Shown here piece after piece: positions 60,121 to 64,000 of a stretch of 64,000 bases of DNA. A program made the position numbers and the translations under genes. The stretch's first letter is position 1. Every line of letters begins with the position of its first letter. The stretch comes from Gammaproteobacteria bacterium. Its GTDB lineage: Bacteria; Pseudomonadota; Gammaproteobacteria; Competibacterales; Competibacteraceae. A model generated the notes under the pieces. It had not been told where the DNA came from and did no database searches. It saw only the letters and a program-made list of their open reading frames with translations. The stretch is taken from positions 34,749 through 98,748 of the forward strand of contig JADLEK010000041.1 in NCBI GenBank assembly GCA_020846135.1. The letters are read 5' to 3'.

Positions 60121-61029
60121 ATGACTGTAGAAGAGATGAAAACCCGGCTACAAAGCGAACTCCCTGAACTGCTCAAGCAGGACAGGGGCTTCCGCCAATG
60201 GCTGGAGCAATTGATCCGGCAAACCGCACTGACGCCGGAGAGTTTCGACGCCCGTTTCGAGCGGATTCTGCAGCAGTTCGCCGCCGACCGCGCCGAATGG
60301 CGCAGCGAGTGGCAGGAATGGCGTCAGGAACAGGACCGCAAGCGGGAGGAAAATGACCGCAAGTGGGAGGAAAATACCCGTCAGTGGCAGGAACACCGAC
60401 AGGAATGGCGGGAATGGATCGCCAAATTCGACGCTAAAGCGGAGGAAGACCGGCTCAAGTGGGAGGAGCAAAAACGCAAATGGGATGAGAACAACGAAAA
60501 GTGGCGTGAACAGAACCGAAAATGGGATGAGGATAACGAAAAGTGGCATGAACAGAACCGCAAATGGGATGAGCAGAATCGCAAGAACAACGAGCTACTG
60601 GAAGAAATCAAAAAATCCCGATCGCGGCAGGAACAGGGCATCGGCGCCTTAGGCGCGCGCTGGGGCATCGCTTCCGAACACAGCTTCCGCGCCGCGCTGA
60701 AGGGCATTCTCGAAACCAGCTTCGGCGTCGAAGTGTTGAACATCAACGAATTCGACGACCAGGGCATGGTGTTTGGCGCGCCGGATCAGGTCGAAATCGA
60801 CATCATCATCAAGAACGGTACGCTGATCCTGTGCGAACTGAAATCCTCGATGTCCCGGTCTGACATGTACATCTTCGACCGCAAGGTGCGCTTCTACGAG
60901 CAGCGCCACCAGCGGCAGGTCCAGCGCAAGATCGTGGTTTCGCCGATGGTTCCACCCGCGGTCCGCGATCTCGCCGAACATTTGAACATCGAGGTGTTCG
61001 GCTACGCTGAAGACGTCGCCACTTCATGA
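60121..61029 (+). CDS. Coiled-coil protein with PD-(D/E)XK nuclease-like domain (DUF3782 type)
   Basis: 302 residues. The first 60 residues are helical. Residues 65-165 are seven-residue repeats with Trp/Lys/Glu (KWDENNE, KWREQNR, KWDEDNE, KWHEQNR), a long coiled coil. From about 178 a globular domain follows with the restriction-endonuclease-like signature EIDIIIKNGTLILCELKSSM (Asp, then Glu-x-Lys) and KVRFYEQRHQRQVQRKIVVSP. It resembles DUF3782 proteins. The role is unknown; a DNA- or RNA-cleaving role is possible. It overlaps the next gene by ATGA. Confidence 0.7.
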   Translation: MTVEEMKTRLQSELPELLKQDRGFRQWLEQLIRQTALTPESFDARFERILQQFAADRAEWRSEWQEWRQEQDRKREENDRKWEENTRQWQEHRQEWREWIAKFDAKAEEDRLKWEEQKRKWDENNEKWREQNRKWDEDNEKWHEQNRKWDEQNRKNNELLEEIKKSRSRQEQGIGALGARWGIASEHSFRAALKGILETSFGVEVLNINEFDDQGMVFGAPDQVEIDIIIKNGTLILCELKSSMSRSDMYIFDRKVRFYEQRHQRQVQRKIVVSPMVPPAVRDLAEHLNIEVFGYAEDVATS

Positions 61030-61415
61030 TCACCTACCAAATCACCTCGACGGCGATTGGCGTCATCATCGCCGCCATCATTCTGATCCTGGTCCGCCGC
61101 GATCACCTGCATGGCCCCTACGCCACCTGGTGGATCAGCAGCGCGGTGCTGGTCGCCTTGCTCGGGTTCTTTCCGCGCCTGTTCGATCTGCTGGCCGTCA
61201 AACTGGGCGTCAGTTATGCGCCGATTCTGGCGGTTTTGCTGGGATTGGGTCTGCTGCTGGTCAAAATCCTGACCATGGATCTGGAGCGATCCCGGCAGGA
61301 ACGGCTGATCCGCCGCCTGGCGCAGCGGTTGGCCATCCTGGAGGCGCAGGCGCCGCTGGCTACGACGGCGGCTCCGGCAACACCCGAATCCCCGCCTGCG
61401 GATCCCACGCAATAA
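61026..61415 (+). CDS. DUF2304 small membrane protein
   Basis: 129 residues with three membrane spans (about 5-23, 34-52, 64-84) and a cytoplasmic helix with Ala/Pro-rich tail. The sequence (TWWISSAVLVALLGFFPRLFDLLAVKLGVSYAP) matches DUF2304, small proteins often next to polyprenyl-phosphate glycosyltransferases such as the GT2 two genes upstream. The function is not known; a partner or anchor for that GT2 is a reasonable guess. Confidence 0.85.
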   Translation: MITYQITSTAIGVIIAAIILILVRRDHLHGPYATWWISSAVLVALLGFFPRLFDLLAVKLGVSYAPILAVLLGLGLLLVKILTMDLERSRQERLIRRLAQRLAILEAQAPLATTAAPATPESPPADPTQ

Positions 61416-61418
61416 ACC

Positions 61419-62630
61419 ATGCGCGTTCTGCACCTCGGCAAGTACTACCCGCCTTTTGCCGGCGGCATTGAAAACTTCGTAGCCGATCTGCTGCCCGCGC
61501 TGCAAACCCGGGGCATTGCGGCAGCGGCTATCGTCCATGACGAACAACCGTTCCGGCGCAGCCTGCCCCCCGATCCCGCTGATCCATTACTGATTTACCG
61601 TGCGCCTTGTCATGGCCGATTGCTCTACGCGCCGATCAGCCCGACCTTTCCGCTGTGGCTGAATCGCGCAATCCGGGAATTTCAGCCTGACCTGCTGCAC
61701 CTGCACCTGCCCAACACCTCCGCGTTCTGGGCGCTGGCGGTTCCCTCCGCCCGGCGCCTGCCCTGGGTGATTCACTGGCATTCGGACGTGGTGGCCTCGA
61801 CCATCGACCGGCGGCTGGCGCTGGCCTATCGCCTGTACCGGCCACTGGAGCAGCGCCTGCTCGCCGCCAGTCGGACGATCATCGCCACCTCGCCGCCGTA
61901 TCTGGACGCCAGCCAAGCGCTGGCCCCATGGCGCGACCGTTGCCAGATCATTCCGCTCGGTCTCGACCCGACCCGCATCCCCGAACCCGATCCCGCCGCC
62001 CGGCAACGAGCGGAAGCGCTGTGGGGGGAAACCACCACTCCCTCCCCCCTGGCGGGGGAGGGTCGGGGTGGGGGGGGGCGCACCTTCCGCATTCTCGCCG
62101 TGGGCCGGCTGACCTATTACAAAGGCCACGAGACCCTGATCCGCGCCGCCGCCGGGTTGCCGGGCAGCCGGGTGCTAATCGTAGGAACCGGCGAGCGCCG
62201 GACGCCACTGGACCGGCTGATTCAAGCCCTGGCGCTGATCGGGCGGGTCAGCTTGCCCGGCTTTCAACCGGAAGCTGATCTCAATGCCCTGCTGGCCAGT
62301 TGCGATGTGTTGTGCCTGCCATCGCTGGAACGCACCGAAGCCTTCGGTCTGGTGCTGCTGGAGGCGATGCGCTTCGGCAAACCGGTGCTGGTCAGCGACA
62401 TCGCCGGTTCCGGGACCGGCTGGGTCGTGCGCCGGGCGGGACATGGTGCGCTGGTCCCGCCGGACGATCCCCTGGCGCTGGCGGCGGCGCTGCGGGCGCT
62501 ACAGGCTGACCCGGCGCGCCGGGCGAGACTGGGTCTGGCCGGGCTGAACGCGTTGCGGGAACAGTTCGGAATCGGGCCGGTCGCCGCCGCCGTGATCGAG
62601 AGCTACCGTCAGGCATTGACCACCGACTGA
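61419..62630 (+). CDS. Family 4 glycosyltransferase with in-frame palindrome insertion
   Basis: 403 residues, GT-B fold: MRVLHLGKYYPPFAGGIENF, LLHLHLPNTSAFWAL, VIHWHSDVVAS, PLGLDPTRIPEPDP, ILAVGRLTYYKGHETLIRAA, CLPSLERTEAFGLVLLEAMRFGKPV (EX7E). Between the two Rossmann folds, residues 207-220 (TTTPSPLAGEGRGG) are encoded by a palindromic repeat at 62039-62078, absent from relatives. As it lies in the interdomain surface loop, the enzyme may still work. Starts four bases after the DUF2304 stop; its 3' end overlaps the convergent membrane-protein frame by 132 bases. Confidence 0.88.
   Translation: MRVLHLGKYYPPFAGGIENFVADLLPALQTRGIAAAAIVHDEQPFRRSLPPDPADPLLIYRAPCHGRLLYAPISPTFPLWLNRAIREFQPDLLHLHLPNTSAFWALAVPSARRLPWVIHWHSDVVASTIDRRLALAYRLYRPLEQRLLAASRTIIATSPPYLDASQALAPWRDRCQIIPLGLDPTRIPEPDPAARQRAEALWGETTTPSPLAGEGRGGGGRTFRILAVGRLTYYKGHETLIRAAAGLPGSRVLIVGTGERRTPLDRLIQALALIGRVSLPGFQPEADLNALLASCDVLCLPSLERTEAFGLVLLEAMRFGKPVLVSDIAGSGTGWVVRRAGHGALVPPDDPLALAAALRALQADPARRARLGLAGLNALREQFGIGPVAAAVIESYRQALTTD
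62039..62078. repeat. Coding palindromic repeat (family B) in GT4 gene
   Basis: CCCTCCCCCCTGGCGGGGGAGGG stem (62040-62062) with G-rich right shoulder; translated in frame as PSPLAGEGRGGGG. Same family as 38836-38873 and 42674-42777. Confidence 0.85.
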
Positions 62631-64000
62631 ACGCGGTGGAATCAGTACGGTCAGCATCCAGAACAGAAAAGCCGGGATGAAATCCAGAAACACCCGGTTG
62701 ATGCTGGTGTACTGCTCCGCCCAGCGCTGCGCGTCGGTCATGAAAAACAGGACGAACAGGGCGGCCAGGCTGAAGCCGATAAAAACCAGTTGTGCGCGTT
62801 GCCAGCGCTCCACCGGACGGCGAATCGCCGCCAGCGCCGCCAGTCCCGCGACAGTCAGGGCCAGGTACCAGAACAGATGCCAGTTGGCCAGCACCAGAAA
62901 GTTTTGGACTACCGGGTCCCAGGTTCCCCGATAGCCCAGATTAAAGGTTCCCAGCGGCGGGGCCTGAATCAGCGCCGGGGTCAGGCGATACTCGCCCAAC
63001 CCGGGCAGGGTAAACGCCACGCCACCCACCGCCCACCAGCCGATCCCTAGAATTACCGCCGCTGCCGCGACGATCCGCAACGGCCAGCCCCGCAACCAGA
63101 CCACCAGCAGCGCCGGAATCAACAGCAGCAGCCAGACTGCGCCTTCCAGCTTGACCAGTGGACAGGCCAGCGCCAGCAGCACCGCCAGCAGGCCTTGCCC
63201 ACGGTCGCCGGTTCGCGCCCATTGCCAGAAGGCGATCACCGCCAGACCAAACGCCGTCGCCAGCCAGAAGTCGGCATAACCGGCCAGGGCGATATGGGTA
63301 TCCAGCAGGGGCAACGACCACAACAGCCAGGTGAAGATCAGCGCGATCAGCGGCGATGCTCCCCACCCGCGCGCCTGCCCGTAGAAGCCGCAGCCCAGCG
63401 CCAGCGCCGCGCCGAGCCAGGGCAGGTTCGCCGCGGTCTCGTTCCAGGCGCCGAATGCCAGCGTCGGCCACAAGGCCAGCAGGGGCACGGTGAGGGGATA
63501 GGTCCAGGCCTCGAGGGCATAGGCCGAGCCGGTCGGATCGGCCAACCAGATCGGGGGGGCCACAAACGGGACCAGCTCGCGCAACTCCGCCCACACCCGG
63601 GGCCGAACCGCCCAGGTGGTCCAGGCATCCCAGGGATACAGCGGCCGCAGCCAGAGTTCCTGCGCCAGGGTCGCGAACCGCCAGCCCAGCCAGCCCAACA
63701 ACACCGCAAACAGCAGCCATTGCCAGCGCGAAGCCTCGCTCCCTCCTGGTGGGAGAGGGCCGGGGTGGAGAGGAGGCATGGTCACCCGCCGCCACAGTTG
63801 CCAGCCACCCGCCAGCGCCACCAGCGCCAGGATGACCAGCGGCGCTGTCGCATCCAGCCGCCAGCCCAGCGCTGCCTGCGCCCGCAGCAACAGCGTGACC
63901 GCCAGCATCCCCAGCACATAGCCATAACCTAGCGCCAGCGGCCAGCCGCCGGGCGCTCCATTCCGGCCTCGCCCACTGGATATCCAGAGCGCTCCGGCCA
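62499..64000 (-). CDS. Multi-span membrane protein (possibly glycosyltransferase-type), partial
   Basis: At least 472 residues after the GTG at 63917, and the frame stays open to the window edge (upstream codons read GGWPLALGYGYVLG), so the true start probably lies outside. About ten hydrophobic segments; a periplasmic loop after the second contains Asp and Arg (YPWDAWTTWAVRPR), reminiscent of the first loop of GT-C enzymes, but no firm family call is possible. Residues near 52-65 (MPPLHPGPLPPGGSEA) come from a palindromic repeat at 63739-63777. The last 45 residues overlap the GT4 gene antisense and look non-native; the last membrane span ends near 62640. Confidence 0.6.
   Translation of the reverse strand, partial: AGALWISSGRGRNGAPGGWPLALGYGYVLGMLAVTLLLRAQAALGWRLDATAPLVILALVALAGGWQLWRRVTMPPLHPGPLPPGGSEASRWQWLLFAVLLGWLGWRFATLAQELWLRPLYPWDAWTTWAVRPRVWAELRELVPFVAPPIWLADPTGSAYALEAWTYPLTVPLLALWPTLAFGAWNETAANLPWLGAALALGCGFYGQARGWGASPLIALIFTWLLWSLPLLDTHIALAGYADFWLATAFGLAVIAFWQWARTGDRGQGLLAVLLALACPLVKLEGAVWLLLLIPALLVVWLRGWPLRIVAAAAVILGIGWWAVGGVAFTLPGLGEYRLTPALIQAPPLGTFNLGYRGTWDPVVQNFLVLANWHLFWYLALTVAGLAALAAIRRPVERWQRAQLVFIGFSLAALFVLFFMTDAQRWAEQYTSINRVFLDFIPAFLFWMLTVLIPPRSVGGQCLTVALDHGGGDRPDSELFPQRVQPGQTQSRPARRVSL
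63739..63777. repeat. Coding palindromic repeat (family B) in membrane protein
   Basis: CTCCC/GGGAG stem (63740-63755) with G-rich shoulder; read on the minus strand as LHPGPLPPGGSEA in a loop between membrane spans. Confidence 0.8.

Noticed and set aside
1..64000. tRNA or rRNA genes
   Set aside because: None recognised by eye in the intergenic regions; a covariance search would be needed to exclude small RNAs.

Overview
The window looks like a chromosomal segment of a GC-rich gammaproteobacterium. Evidence is gammaproteobacterial-type RecB/RecD, a CysD plus CysN-CysC fusion, an Xps-like type II secretion (T2SS) cluster, and many small palindromic intergenic repeats. The gene set and repeat load would fit an uncultured wastewater lineage such as Candidatus Competibacteraceae, but that placement is inference from gene content only. 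No rRNA, tRNA, CRISPR array or replication origin was recognised.

Layout. 0-5.3 kb: a 174-bp MITE with an 8-bp target duplication, a DHA2-type efflux pump, two colliding pseudogenes (an NtrC-type regulator and a DUF2202 protein) and a TIG-domain lipoprotein. 5.6-21.3 kb: a zinc-ribbon/TPR membrane protein, recD and recB without an adjacent recC, an EAL-HDOD signalling protein, an acyl-CoA synthetase-like enzyme, cysD and cysNC (PAPS synthesis), and a two-cassette peptide ABC ATPase. 21.7-34.6 kb: a surface-glycan cluster (GT2, Wzm/Wzt-like ABC exporter, a 1600-residue sulfotransferase-coiled coil-glycosyltransferase protein, methyltransferase, acyltransferase, two more glycosyltransferases). 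Its middle (about 24.3-31.4 kb) is visibly AT-rich and probably acquired. 34.6-48.8 kb: a T2SS operon in Xps order, gspE-F-G-H-I-J-K-L-M-N-D, split between gspN and gspD by two Uma2 nuclease genes flanking an IscB RNA-guided nuclease with its upstream omega RNA.

48.9-64 kb: an accessory zone with HigBA-type and BrnTA toxin-antitoxin pairs, a secreted protein with a clear terminator, a second sulfotransferase, an IS110-family element with a probable bridge-RNA region, gmd and fcl (GDP-fucose), an AbiEi/AbiEii pair bracketed by a 35-bp direct repeat, a broken DUF2887-like gene, a GT2, a PD-(D/E)XK protein with a heptad-repeat coiled coil, a DUF2304 protein, a GT4, and a multi-membrane-span protein running off the right edge.

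How parts may work together. The glycan cluster, the GDP-fucose pair, PAPS synthesis and two sulfotransferase-like proteins together suggest a fucosylated and possibly sulfated surface polysaccharide (inference). The T2SS would export folded proteins such as the secreted protein at 50.9 kb (inference). Two RNA-guided systems (IscB and IS110) lie within 11 kb. Palindromic repeats have entered coding sequence: one forms most of the GspJ leader, two are in-frame insertions in a glycosyltransferase and a membrane protein, and others supply stop codons or C-terminal tails to RecD, GspD and BrnA.
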